This document shows positions 31,864 to 40,078 of a stretch of 64,000 nt of DNA, one piece after another. Source of the DNA: JAVJST01 sp040219295 (lineage in GTDB: Bacteria > Pseudomonadota > Alphaproteobacteria > Rhodospirillales > Casp-alpha2); the NCBI GenBank assembly GCA_040219295.1, contig JAVJST010000011.1, positions 744,001-808,000 of the forward strand, in the 5' to 3' direction. The translations under genes and the position numbers were made by a program. Under the pieces are notes generated by a model that made no database searches, was not told the DNA's origin, and saw only the letters and a program-made list of their open reading frames with translations. How positions within the stretch are numbered: the first letter of the stretch is position 1; each line of letters begins with the position of its first letter.

Positions 31864-33453
31864 TCAGGTTGATGGGAAACTGGCATACTTTTCGGTAAGT
31901 CCGGCTTTCTTGGCGCGAAACAACGTAACCAGCAGTTCGCCCATGCGGGCGATGCCGTCGTCGTCCATTCGAATATCGTTCTGCCTGAAGATCGGGCTGC
32001 CTTCGCCGTTGAATGATATGGCTTCGATCGCCTTGAGGAGACGCGCGGCGTTTCGACGAATCTCGGTGATCTCCTTCTCCGTTTTCGGCGCCAGGAGGCG
32101 GGTAAGCACGTCGCGCATCTCGTGAATTGACGTGACTGTTTCGACATGCGGCATGAAGGAAAACACCGTGTGCTTGGAGAACTCCATGACAGGTTTTCCC
32201 AGAAGGCCCGCCTCCAGGGTGACGGAACTCGCCATGGTCGCAACGGCCTCGGCCCGTGCCGCGAGGTCGACGCCTCGGACGGACGGATGCGCCATGCGGA
32301 TGTTCGGAAACTTTAGGAGATCTCGATAATAAGAGATCGGACGTCGGCCGAGCAGCACATGTTCCTTGATTACTAGGTCATAGCCCGCGGGTAGCGACAT
32401 GGCGATGTGGCGGATGACGGTCGACTGGTCGGTGAACTCCTTGCTCCGCGCCTGAATCGAAAACTCCGGCTCCAGTGCGAGACCGTAATACACGAAGGGA
32501 CGTCCTTCGAATGCCTCTATTCGTCGCTCCGACATCGATCCGATCTTCTTGTAGAACCACCACTTGTAGAGATCCTGAATGATCTCGCGCGCCGTGCTCA
32601 TGCGGCGAACCTTGTAGAACCGCCAGCCGAGCTTCTTGATGTCCAGGACCTTGAACTCCAGCCAGTGGAAACACTTACGGGCGATTTCTGTCAGGATACG
32701 AGGCAACGCATGCTGACGGTCCATGTCGGCAATTTCCTTCAGGACGCTATCCGGGGGCACGACCTCGGACATCGGGATGGGATCGGATTCGGGCATCTGC
32801 TCGAACGCTACCCGATGCTGTGAGTCATCCGCGTAGGCGCTCGGCGACCAGTGCAGCAGCCCCTTCCGGCTCGAGACGTACGGATAGGAGACCGGCACAC
32901 CCGTTCCCTCGGCGACTGCGCAGATTGACGCGGAAAGCGCTTCAAGCGGCCACACCAGGGCCAGATCGATTCTCTCCTCGTCGAACAGCTTCGCCGACAC
33001 CTCGATGAGATGGTTGATCTTGCCGATCATTGTCGAGGCGTCAGACGATCTCATCGCGGCAATGGGTGACCAAGGCGCGTGAGACAGGAACGACGTCGAC
33101 ATAGAGCGGTCGAGCTGGATAATGTCGCGCATGTAGCAAGTCCCGTAACGGGCTTCGAAGTCGCACGCCTTGGCCGCCTTCGTCTCGAAATCGACCGCCT
33201 GGTCAGTGTCCGCGATGGTCTCCATTTCCTGGTGTGTGACGACCTTGTCGCCTTCGACACACCAGTGCGCGGCGATTTCCTCGCGGCGTCCCTCGGGAAC
33301 CAGTACGACAAATCGTGTACCGTACTTGCCGCGCATGTAAGGTATCAGGCGCTCGTAAACCCAGTAGTTGACGTTGTAAGGCATCACAAGAACGTTCCGC
33401 GGCGCGATACTCGGGTCGCCGAGACCGGACAGTGGGAGGTCGTCGGTGCTCAT
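31864..33453 (-). CDS. Capsule-polysaccharide-biosynthesis-like protein (KpsS/KpsC-type GT-B, putative)
   Basis: 529 residues, assignment tentative. A GT-B-like C-half shows RPFVYYGLALEPEFSIQARS, DLVIKEHVLLGRR (cf. the KEHP motif of capsule synthesis proteins), IRMAHPSVRGVDLAARAEAV and TMASSVTLEAGLLGKPVMEF (cf. the G-S-x-x-x-E-A-l motif). The N-half opens VLVMPYNVNYWVYERLIPYM with no signal peptide. Such proteins transfer Kdo or other sugars in the cytoplasm. It is the last gene of the middle run and overlaps the AsnB gene by four bases. It converges with the SGNH gene across a 19-base gap in which I see no terminator. Confidence 0.65.
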   Translation of the reverse strand: MSTDDLPLSGLGDPSIAPRNVLVMPYNVNYWVYERLIPYMRGKYGTRFVVLVPEGRREEIAAHWCVEGDKVVTHQEMETIADTDQAVDFETKAAKACDFEARYGTCYMRDIIQLDRSMSTSFLSHAPWSPIAAMRSSDASTMIGKINHLIEVSAKLFDEERIDLALVWPLEALSASICAVAEGTGVPVSYPYVSSRKGLLHWSPSAYADDSQHRVAFEQMPESDPIPMSEVVPPDSVLKEIADMDRQHALPRILTEIARKCFHWLEFKVLDIKKLGWRFYKVRRMSTAREIIQDLYKWWFYKKIGSMSERRIEAFEGRPFVYYGLALEPEFSIQARSKEFTDQSTVIRHIAMSLPAGYDLVIKEHVLLGRRPISYYRDLLKFPNIRMAHPSVRGVDLAARAEAVATMASSVTLEAGLLGKPVMEFSKHTVFSFMPHVETVTSIHEMRDVLTRLLAPKTEKEITEIRRNAARLLKAIEAISFNGEGSPIFRQNDIRMDDDGIARMGELLVTLFRAKKAGLTEKYASFPST

Positions 33454-35363
33454 GAAACACTCCTGGAGTAGGCATGGCCGGCATTATCGCGCGGGGACAT
33501 CGCGTCGCCCTTGATGAACATCTCGTGCCACAACGCGACATTTAGATACTGAAAGATGTGAAACCCGCTGGGCGGGAGACCGTCGATGGCGCGGTACTGC
33601 TGAAACTCTTCGCGGACGGCATCGGCATCGAAGTAACCGGTTTCCGCGAACGACTTCGAATGCAGGATGTCGCTGACCCAAGTGGCCAGTTCCTGTTTCA
33701 GCCACATGCGCTGGGGATCGACGACGCTGCGCTTCGGAGTTCGCCGGATCTTGTCCGCCAAAACTGACTTCATGGCCTGGCGCATGAAGTAGCGCTGCTC
33801 AGTGCCACGAACCCGGCTAACGTGAGTGGTGGAAAAGCACATTTCAACAATCCGGTGATCGAGAAGCGGCACCCGCGCCTCGCTTCCAACCGACATCGAT
33901 GCGCGGTCGGCATAGCGCAGTACACGCGGCAGGTTTAGGCACCGCAGGTCGCGATACTGGGCATTGAGCAGATGCGAACCAAATGGCGACAGACGCTCCG
34001 GTGTCCGGTTGCGGTGGCTGTCTAGAAAGTCCCGATCCAGCAGCTGGGGTTTGATGAAAATACGGCCGTCCTGCGTCGCCGTCCCCTGTGCCGCAATGGC
34101 GCCCATGGCGTGAACGAGATACTCCGCGCGCTGTTCGGCGGGGACGCCATTGTTGTCCATAAAGGCCGTCGCCAGGTCATACGCCGCCGCACCACCCGCC
34201 TGCATGGCAACGTCCATCACCGCCGCCATCCAGTAGTAATGGAAACCGCCGCCGATCTGATCGCCCCCGTGGCCCTCCAGGATCACCGTGTAACCCGCTT
34301 CACGGCTGCGGGCGAAGAGCTGATGTGCCGACAGGACGCGAATCGAACTGACCGGCGCTTCCTGATGATAGAGCATGTTGGAGAAGCGGTTCGGCACATC
34401 CTGCCAGGCGAGCTTGCACAACTCGTGGCGCACGTTCAGCAGGTCGGCAACCGCTCTGGCGTGCTCGCCTTCCCCGGCATCTGAGGTGTCGTAGTCGTAG
34501 GTGAACGCGCCTACCTCGGATTGGCGGGATTCCATTAACATGGCCGTGACCGAGGACGAGTCGAGGCCGCCGCTCAGGAACGCACCCACCGGAACGTCAC
34601 TACGGGCCTGCAGTCGAATGGAGTCGCGGAACAAGTCGAAGAACTGCCGGACCGCATCGTCGGTCTCTATCGGCCTGTTGGCGCGGACGATGTCGGGCAA
34701 TGACCAGTACTCGCCAAACTCCGGTTCCTTGCCGCGCGCGAGTCGCATCCATGTGCCCGGCGCCAGATTTCGCATCCCGGCGAAGAAGGTCTGTTCATCG
34801 TGATCCAGCGCGCCCCACCGAAGGTAGTCGTAGATTGCCGTCTCGTTCGCCTCGAGGCGAATGCCGGCTGCGCGGATCGCCTTGACTTCGGATGCGAAGT
34901 AGACAGATTGACCCAACTGACAGTAGATCAGGGGCTTGATTCCGATCCGGTCGCGAGCGACAAACACCTCGCCGGTGCCGACATTGAGAATCGCGAAGGC
35001 GAACATGCCATTGAACAGATGAAGACATTCCGGGCCGCGTTCGATGAATGCCTGAAGGATTGTCTCGGTGTCGGTCTGACTCCGCCAGTCTGTGAAGTTC
35101 AACTGGTTTCGGATTTCGGGCCAGTTGTAGATCTCGCCGTTGTGGATGATCACATGCGACCGGTCGGCGTTGGCCATGGGCTGGTGGCCCGATGAACTCA
35201 GATCGAAGATCGACAGCCGACGATGCCCCAGTCCGGCATGTCGATCGCAGTATACGCCCTCGTCGTCGGGGCCGCGATGGCGCAAGGCATCCGCCATGGC
35301 CTGAACCATGCCACTTTCGACGGGCCGACCGTCGATGTTAAAGACTCCGGCTATTCCACACAT
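33450..35363 (-). CDS. asnB: Asparagine synthase (glutamine-hydrolysing) family amidotransferase
   Basis: 637 residues with a complete AsnB layout: MCGIAGVFNIDG (Cys2), HRGPDDEGVY, HRRLSIFDLS, IIHNGEIYNWPEI, PP-loop GAFLSGGLDSSSVTAM and VILEGHGGDQIGGGFHYYW. The C-terminal EARVPLLDHRIVEMCFS segment is typical. It may amidate a carboxyl on the glycan, with the target unknown. Six bases separate its start from the stop of the ABC exporter, and it overlaps the Kps-like gene. Confidence 0.9.
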   Translation of the reverse strand: MCGIAGVFNIDGRPVESGMVQAMADALRHRGPDDEGVYCDRHAGLGHRRLSIFDLSSSGHQPMANADRSHVIIHNGEIYNWPEIRNQLNFTDWRSQTDTETILQAFIERGPECLHLFNGMFAFAILNVGTGEVFVARDRIGIKPLIYCQLGQSVYFASEVKAIRAAGIRLEANETAIYDYLRWGALDHDEQTFFAGMRNLAPGTWMRLARGKEPEFGEYWSLPDIVRANRPIETDDAVRQFFDLFRDSIRLQARSDVPVGAFLSGGLDSSSVTAMLMESRQSEVGAFTYDYDTSDAGEGEHARAVADLLNVRHELCKLAWQDVPNRFSNMLYHQEAPVSSIRVLSAHQLFARSREAGYTVILEGHGGDQIGGGFHYYWMAAVMDVAMQAGGAAAYDLATAFMDNNGVPAEQRAEYLVHAMGAIAAQGTATQDGRIFIKPQLLDRDFLDSHRNRTPERLSPFGSHLLNAQYRDLRCLNLPRVLRYADRASMSVGSEARVPLLDHRIVEMCFSTTHVSRVRGTEQRYFMRQAMKSVLADKIRRTPKRSVVDPQRMWLKQELATWVSDILHSKSFAETGYFDADAVREEFQQYRAIDGLPPSGFHIFQYLNVALWHEMFIKGDAMSPRDNAGHAYSRSVS

Positions 35364-35369
35364 GACAAG

Positions 35370-37265
35370 CTAAGGGACCGTCTCCGGCTCGGACCGTGCC
35401 GGAGAATCGTCGTCGTCTTCGTGCATTGAGTCTTCAGTATCGTGCCCCCCGATCACGGCCTCCAGCTCGTCAATGCCCTCAAGAACTTCCGATGCCGTAC
35501 CGACCTTGTGCAGACGTCCATCCTTGAGCTGGACGACCTGATCCGCGTTTCGGATCGTCGAGAGGCGGTGGGCGATGACGATAACGGTCAGATTTCGGCT
35601 CTTCTGAAGCGTGTCGATAGCATTCTGAACGACGGTTTCGGTTTCGTTGTCCAGGGCGCTGGTCGGTTCGTCGAGAATGAGCACGGACGTGTTTGCGAGA
35701 AAGGCGCGGGCAAGCACGATCCGCTGCTTCTGTCCCCCGGACAACCTGTCGCCACCCGGGCCGAGCGACGTCTCTATGCCGTCCGGCAGCTCGTCGACAA
35801 ACTCCGCGGCATTGGCGAATTCGAGAGCGTTGCGGACGTCGTCATCGCTCGCGTCCCGACGGGAGTACCGCACGTTGTCCTCGACGGAGGCATCGAACAG
35901 AAACGGTGTCTGCGTCACATAGTGGAACTGCGCCCGTAGCTCCTTGAGCCTGAACTCCTGCGCCGGGATACCGTCGACAAAGATCGTGCCTTCGTTCGGC
36001 CTGATGATTTGTGCAATCAGGTCGACAAGTGTCGACTTGCCCGCGCCTGATGGTCCGATGATCGCCGTGAACGAGCCAGCTGGAATTGTCAGCGTTACGT
36101 CCCTCAGTGCGGCCTCGTCGCGGCTCTCGTAGCAGAACGAGACATTCTCAAACCGGATGCCCTCCTTCAGGCCAACAATCTCGCGATCGCCACCGGTCGC
36201 CTCTGGCATTCTCTGCGCCGTCTCCAGGTCAGACCGGACCGCTTCGTAGAGCGGCAGATAGGTGGCGAACTGATTGAAGCTGTATTGAACCGACTGACTG
36301 ACAGGCATCAGTCGGATGAGCACCAAGGCGAACGTCGAGATCGTCGCGACGTCGAGCAGCAGGACATCGAGCAAGATGTAGAGGCTGATGAACAGGAAGG
36401 CCATGATGACCGGGATGAAGATCAGCGCCATCAGCGCTTGCGTCCGAATCATCTGAATTCTGCTGTCAACCAGGTTCCGCTGAATCTGGTTGGCCCAGTC
36501 TCGTTCGAGTTCCAGCGTTCCATTCAGTTTGATCAGCTTCCAGGCATGGAACCGCTCGATCATGAAATCCAAATAGCTTCTGCGGTGGTGAAGAACGGTC
36601 TTGCTGAGTCGATTGGCGATTCGGATCAAGGTTCCCATGCAAAGCATAACGATGACAATCACGAGAACGGAAACTGCGCTGGCAACCGGCTCCGTCGAGA
36701 ACAGGACGGCGCCATAGGCGGCCAGTGTCACGAACTGCATCCAGAGCCGAGAGAACGTGACCATGATGGTCGCCGTTGCCTGGCATTCGTGATCGACCGA
36801 CTGGACAAAGTGGCCGGGTTTGTACCGCCGGATGTTAGCGGCCTGGCTGGCCATCACTGTTGCGAACAGATTGATGCAAAGCCGTCGCGCGATACTCGAT
36901 TTTACGCGCTCAATCTCAATGCCGTTGAAATAATTGGCCAGTTGCCGCGCCAGAATCATCATGAAGCTGGCAAGGCAAAGCGTCAGCAGTGAGACCTCCA
37001 AGCCGACGAGCTGGTGAACGTCGACGACCAATGTGCCGAGCCACGAATCGGCGGCAAATGCGTCGATGTTCCTATCGTTCTGAACGAAGCTGAGAATCGG
37101 AACCAGCATCACAACGCCGGCCGATTCCGCCAGCACCGTCAACGTTGGCAGAACGATCAGCCACATGGTCTCGCTGCGGGTGACCGCCCGCTCCCGCCGA
37201 AGGAACCTGTAATAGGACGGCGCTATTTCGACCGCGGAGACCGCGGATTTCAAATTGGATAACAT
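35370..37265 (-). CDS. ABC-type exporter/flippase with fused membrane and ATPase domains (PglK/MsbA-like)
   Basis: 631 residues. The N-terminal ~340 residues hold six hydrophobic segments (for example MWLIVLPTLTVLAESAGVVM and ALMALIFIPVIMAFLFISLY). The ATPase has Walker A IIGPSGAGKSTLVDL, signature DRLSGGQKQRIVLARAF, Walker B VLILDEPTSALD and H-loop IAHRLSTI. The C-end is acidic. It is a homodimer-type half transporter like PglK and MsbA, which flip lipid-linked oligosaccharide or lipid A. As no Wzx/Wzy or Wzm/Wzt is seen in this window, it is the only visible candidate for moving the finished glycan across the inner membrane. Confidence 0.88.
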   Translation of the reverse strand: MLSNLKSAVSAVEIAPSYYRFLRRERAVTRSETMWLIVLPTLTVLAESAGVVMLVPILSFVQNDRNIDAFAADSWLGTLVVDVHQLVGLEVSLLTLCLASFMMILARQLANYFNGIEIERVKSSIARRLCINLFATVMASQAANIRRYKPGHFVQSVDHECQATATIMVTFSRLWMQFVTLAAYGAVLFSTEPVASAVSVLVIVIVMLCMGTLIRIANRLSKTVLHHRRSYLDFMIERFHAWKLIKLNGTLELERDWANQIQRNLVDSRIQMIRTQALMALIFIPVIMAFLFISLYILLDVLLLDVATISTFALVLIRLMPVSQSVQYSFNQFATYLPLYEAVRSDLETAQRMPEATGGDREIVGLKEGIRFENVSFCYESRDEAALRDVTLTIPAGSFTAIIGPSGAGKSTLVDLIAQIIRPNEGTIFVDGIPAQEFRLKELRAQFHYVTQTPFLFDASVEDNVRYSRRDASDDDVRNALEFANAAEFVDELPDGIETSLGPGGDRLSGGQKQRIVLARAFLANTSVLILDEPTSALDNETETVVQNAIDTLQKSRNLTVIVIAHRLSTIRNADQVVQLKDGRLHKVGTASEVLEGIDELEAVIGGHDTEDSMHEDDDDSPARSEPETVP

Positions 37266-37303
37266 GAAGGTTCGGTGTTTGGTCGTTACAGTTGCATGGT
37301 AAA

Positions 37304-38122
37304 TTAGAACCAGAGTTCCATGCGCCGGAGTGCGCGGCGTACAGCCTTCTCCGCGCGACGCCTGACCCCAACGTTCTCCATTGTCGGGTAGGCCCGATAG
37401 TACTCTAAGTGGTCGACATTATAGACGCTGCCGGATTCGTCCAGCTTGTGGCGGACATCCCAGCCGATCAAACGATTGTTACCCGTGTACATGACGCAGT
37501 TGGGGACGCCGTCTTCAAGGACCGGTTCGAGAGAAACGAGCTCGGCACTATTGCTGTTCAGTCGGTGTTTGAACACGCGGCCATTGGCGGCAGCTATTCT
37601 GGCGACGATCTGGCCTTCATAAGGGTTCACAAGAAAGGCCGAGTTTCCGGTATTCCGTGCGCGATCCATATAGTGCGAAGGATGAACGAGGCAGAACGTC
37701 CCCGTTTCGCGGATCGCATCGATAATCAGATGTACCGCATACTTCGCCTGCGCGATGATCGTCGTGAAGCCGCCATCGGGACGGCGCAGTATGGCGTAAC
37801 CGAACTCGGGCTTGAGTCGGTGAAAGTAAGGCTCCGGGGCCGTCAGCGAAAGGACGACGTATCCGCAACGCGGCATGGTGTAGGTGCGCCGTATGAAGCG
37901 CGGGGACACCTTCTTATCACGAACCTTCAGAATCTCAGTTTCTGACGACATCACGTTGCCGTCCATAAACGTTTCGATCTTCAACGTCAGATCGATGTCC
38001 ATCATCTCGGTGGCGGCCTGCATCAGGACTGTTTCGAAATCGGCCCCAACAATTGTTTCGCCCATCTCCTCCGGAAAGATAGGGAAAAGGTGAGGTGCGA
38101 TGTAGTGGAAGGTCGTTGTCAT
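37304..38122 (-). CDS. Uncharacterised protein
   Basis: 272 residues that I do not recognise. It is soluble in appearance, with no signal peptide and no Cys cluster, mostly alternating beta-like stretches. Examples are RCGYVVLSLTAPEPYFHRLK, FTTIIAQAKYAVHLIIDAIR and SAFLVNPYEGQIVARIAAAN, with a basic C-terminus (RRRAEKAVRRALRRMELWF). The segment FLVNPYEGQIVARI reads like FFVANEDVWTTILLANYAP in the upstream gene, so the two may share a beta-sandwich domain (by eye only). It lies eight bases downstream of that gene and upstream of the ABC exporter. Confidence 0.65.
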   Translation of the reverse strand: MTTTFHYIAPHLFPIFPEEMGETIVGADFETVLMQAATEMMDIDLTLKIETFMDGNVMSSETEILKVRDKKVSPRFIRRTYTMPRCGYVVLSLTAPEPYFHRLKPEFGYAILRRPDGGFTTIIAQAKYAVHLIIDAIRETGTFCLVHPSHYMDRARNTGNSAFLVNPYEGQIVARIAAANGRVFKHRLNSNSAELVSLEPVLEDGVPNCVMYTGNNRLIGWDVRHKLDESGSVYNVDHLEYYRAYPTMENVGVRRRAEKAVRRALRRMELWF

Positions 38123-38129
38123 GACGTGG

Positions 38130-39059
38130 TTATGGGAAGGTCGGGAAGTGGTCAGCGCCCCAACTACCGTCGGGCTGCTTGTTGATTATGTACTTCCGCG
38201 TTCTCGTGGTGCTCTCAACGGAGGCGATTAGGCCCTCGTCTTCAGGTAGAACAGGGAACACCGTGTCGAGATTGATAAACCGCGATCCCATGCCCGGCAA
38301 ATCGAATGAGTGGGTGAGATTCACATTTCCCGCGCCGGTCAGGCGGATGGTCACGCGACCACTCCGCCGTTCGCCATTCAGGATGGATAGGGTGGTCCAA
38401 GTGCTGCCGCCCGTCGTCTGAACGCCGACCGACAGGCGGCGCACCTGGTTTGTCGCAAATCCAAGAAACTGTGTGTGGAAGGCGGATGCCCAATCCTGTC
38501 CGATCAGCAGCGCCTGCGGCCGCAATGTCCCGTAGTATCCGGCGGCTAGCGGAAGAAGACTGATCAAGAACCAGCCCTCGGAGGGGCAGTCATCGACGTT
38601 TTTGAGGTCGATGACGGCCTCAGATTTCGACGGAACCACCCCGCACTTTCTGGCCTTTACCGTACCGTTCTCGTCCAGCAACCAAAGCCGGTAACGATGT
38701 GCCACGGACTCGGGGCCGTCACCGAAAAGCGGTGCATAGTTGGCCAGCAAGATAGTCGTCCAAACGTCCTCATTCGCGACAAAAAAACCCGAGTCAACCC
38801 TTTCGACTGGGCTCGATCCCTGCGCGTCGGCGGTATGTCTGACGGCACTTCTGCTATTGTGGCGTTGGCTACGGCCTGCAACGTCGAGATCGCTGATGAC
38901 CACGTCGAGATCAAGCAGGCACGCGGTGCAGCGAGTACCGAACCGAGTTTCCTGAACGAAATCGTCGACGCTTTTTCCTGGAGCGTTGAGATAAGATCGA
39001 AGTTGTCCCAAGGTAATGCTGAAGCACGCACAAAGAACGGTGTCGTCGGTTCGCTTCAT
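38130..39059 (-). CDS. Uncharacterised protein with N-terminal BFD-type [2Fe-2S] cysteine motif
   Basis: 309 residues. The first ~52 carry C10-x-C12, then 31 residues, then C44-x-x-C47 (VLCACFSITLGQL and FGTRCTACLLDL). This fits the C-x-C-x(31-34)-C-x2-C pattern and helical layout of bacterioferritin-associated-ferredoxin (BFD)-like [2Fe-2S] domains. Residues about 85-309 are beta-rich and unrecognised (FFVANEDVWTTILLANYAP, WTTLSILNGERRSGRVTIRL, GSRFINLDTVFPVLPEDEG). No enzyme motif is visible. The start is ATG 39057-39059. Redox or iron-sulfur sensing is a possibility only (inference). Confidence 0.75.
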   Translation of the reverse strand: MKRTDDTVLCACFSITLGQLRSYLNAPGKSVDDFVQETRFGTRCTACLLDLDVVISDLDVAGRSQRHNSRSAVRHTADAQGSSPVERVDSGFFVANEDVWTTILLANYAPLFGDGPESVAHRYRLWLLDENGTVKARKCGVVPSKSEAVIDLKNVDDCPSEGWFLISLLPLAAGYYGTLRPQALLIGQDWASAFHTQFLGFATNQVRRLSVGVQTTGGSTWTTLSILNGERRSGRVTIRLTGAGNVNLTHSFDLPGMGSRFINLDTVFPVLPEDEGLIASVESTTRTRKYIINKQPDGSWGADHFPTFP

Positions 39060-39116
39060 CGCTCGATAATCCGTGTGATTCGAGTGCGTCTCATGCCAAG
39101 GTAAAGAGCCAGTCAG

Positions 39117-39812
39117 TCATTCCTTGATGACGTAAGGAGTCCCGCGGTTCGTGTTGCGCAGATCTTCCGGTTTGTCGGCAAAGAACTCAATCGTAGCCTG
39201 TCTGCCACCAGGAAAACGATCAGGCCCGTCAGGTACCGTAGCGAAATCATCGAATACGATGACCCCACCGACCGCAACACGGTCGTAGAGATTCAGCAAC
39301 GGATCTCGGTACGAATCGTATAGATCGCCGTCAAGATGAAGGATCGCAATCGTGCCGCAATCGAAAGTTGGCAAGGTTTCACAGAAGAACCCCTTGTGCA
39401 GCGCGTCTCTTTTGACTTTGCCTTCGAGATTGGCGCAGGCGAGCACTTCTAGGATGAAATCTGGCGAGTATTCATACATGCCGCTCGGCGAACTGGACCA
39501 TTCACCTTTCTTCGGCTCCCGATATGACGCGTCTTCGGGCCGCGGTTCGGGAAAACCCTGGAAGCTGTCAAAACCGAAAATCTCTCTGCCACCGCCGTGA
39601 CCATCACCGAGAAGGGTGTTGAGAGCACTCAACACGACGAGTGAGCGACCACGCCCAATCCCGCATTCGACAATCGCTCCATCGACATTCTTCACCATCT
39701 GGAAGAAGTCATACCAGTAAAGTACGTATCCGATGTTTCCGATATCGAGCGTGTGAAAACGCTCATCGACTTCGGCCGGGTGCGAACCCTCATATGTTTT
39801 CCAAGGCTTGAT
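39117..39812 (-). CDS. TylF/MycF-family O-methyltransferase, apparent non-AUG (ATC) start
   Basis: 231 residues if started at ATC 39810-39812. Conserved sequence (DERFHTLDIGNIGYVLYWYD) lies upstream of the first ATG (39698), so the ATG-started 193-residue form lacks part of the domain. No ATG, GTG or TTG occurs between that segment and an in-frame TAG just upstream. AGGAGG at 39818-39823 is five bases before the ATC. Core motifs are AIVECGIGRGRSLVVLSAL, REIFGFDSFQGFPEP, AILHLDGDLYDSYRDPLLNL, VGGVIVFDDFA and GTPYVIKE. These enzymes are Mg-dependent sugar O-methyltransferases using SAM. Real initiation could instead be absent if the gene is decaying. Confidence 0.78.
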   Translation of the reverse strand: MKPWKTYEGSHPAEVDERFHTLDIGNIGYVLYWYDFFQMVKNVDGAIVECGIGRGRSLVVLSALNTLLGDGHGGGREIFGFDSFQGFPEPRPEDASYREPKKGEWSSSPSGMYEYSPDFILEVLACANLEGKVKRDALHKGFFCETLPTFDCGTIAILHLDGDLYDSYRDPLLNLYDRVAVGGVIVFDDFATVPDGPDRFPGGRQATIEFFADKPEDLRNTNRGTPYVIKE

Positions 39813-39817
39813 GGCGG

Positions 39818-39823
39818 CCTCCT
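39818..39823 (-). promoter_or_regulatory. Shine-Dalgarno AGGAGG five bases before an ATC codon
   Basis: A near-perfect anti-16S match placed where no standard start follows. It overlaps an in-frame TAG. It is the main support for translation of the TylF-like gene from ATC at 39812. Confidence 0.45.
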
Positions 39824-39898
39824 AAGCGGCTGGTGTTCCTTGCGAAGGTTTTCGTTGCGTAATCTTGAGCGTGTTCGGAATCCTGCCGAACTTTAGAT

Positions 39899-40078
39899 CT
39901 AGACCGTCTTGCCAGTCGGACCGACCTTTACGATCGAAACCGTGCATTCAAGGAACTCGATCAGCGGGAGAGCGTTTCGGCAAACGGTATTCTTCAGGGA
40001 GTGGATCGACGTGGATGTCCCGGGAGGCCCAATATGCAAGAAGATGAAATCAGTGCGTCGTATCGGTTCGCGATCACC
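39899..40078 (-). pseudogene. Possible remnant of a sulfotransferase gene (P-loop segment only)
   Basis: The 266-base gap 39813-40078 holds no intact gene. On the minus strand, in the frame directly after the neuA stop, it reads DFIFLHIGPPGTSTSIHSLK and ends at TAG 39899-39901 after about 60 codons. HIGPPGTST resembles the HIGP(H/P)KTGTT PAPS-binding loop that opens many bacterial sulfotransferases. The expected start position has ATA, not ATG, and the rest of the domain is missing. A different frame then stays open from ATG 39942 to a TAG just before the TylF gene. I read this as a decayed fragment; chance resemblance over such a short motif is possible. Confidence 0.35.

Noticed and set aside
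39865..40047. 60-residue plus-strand open frame in the neuA-tylF gap
   Set aside because: No ribosome site, no motif and wrong strand for the run.
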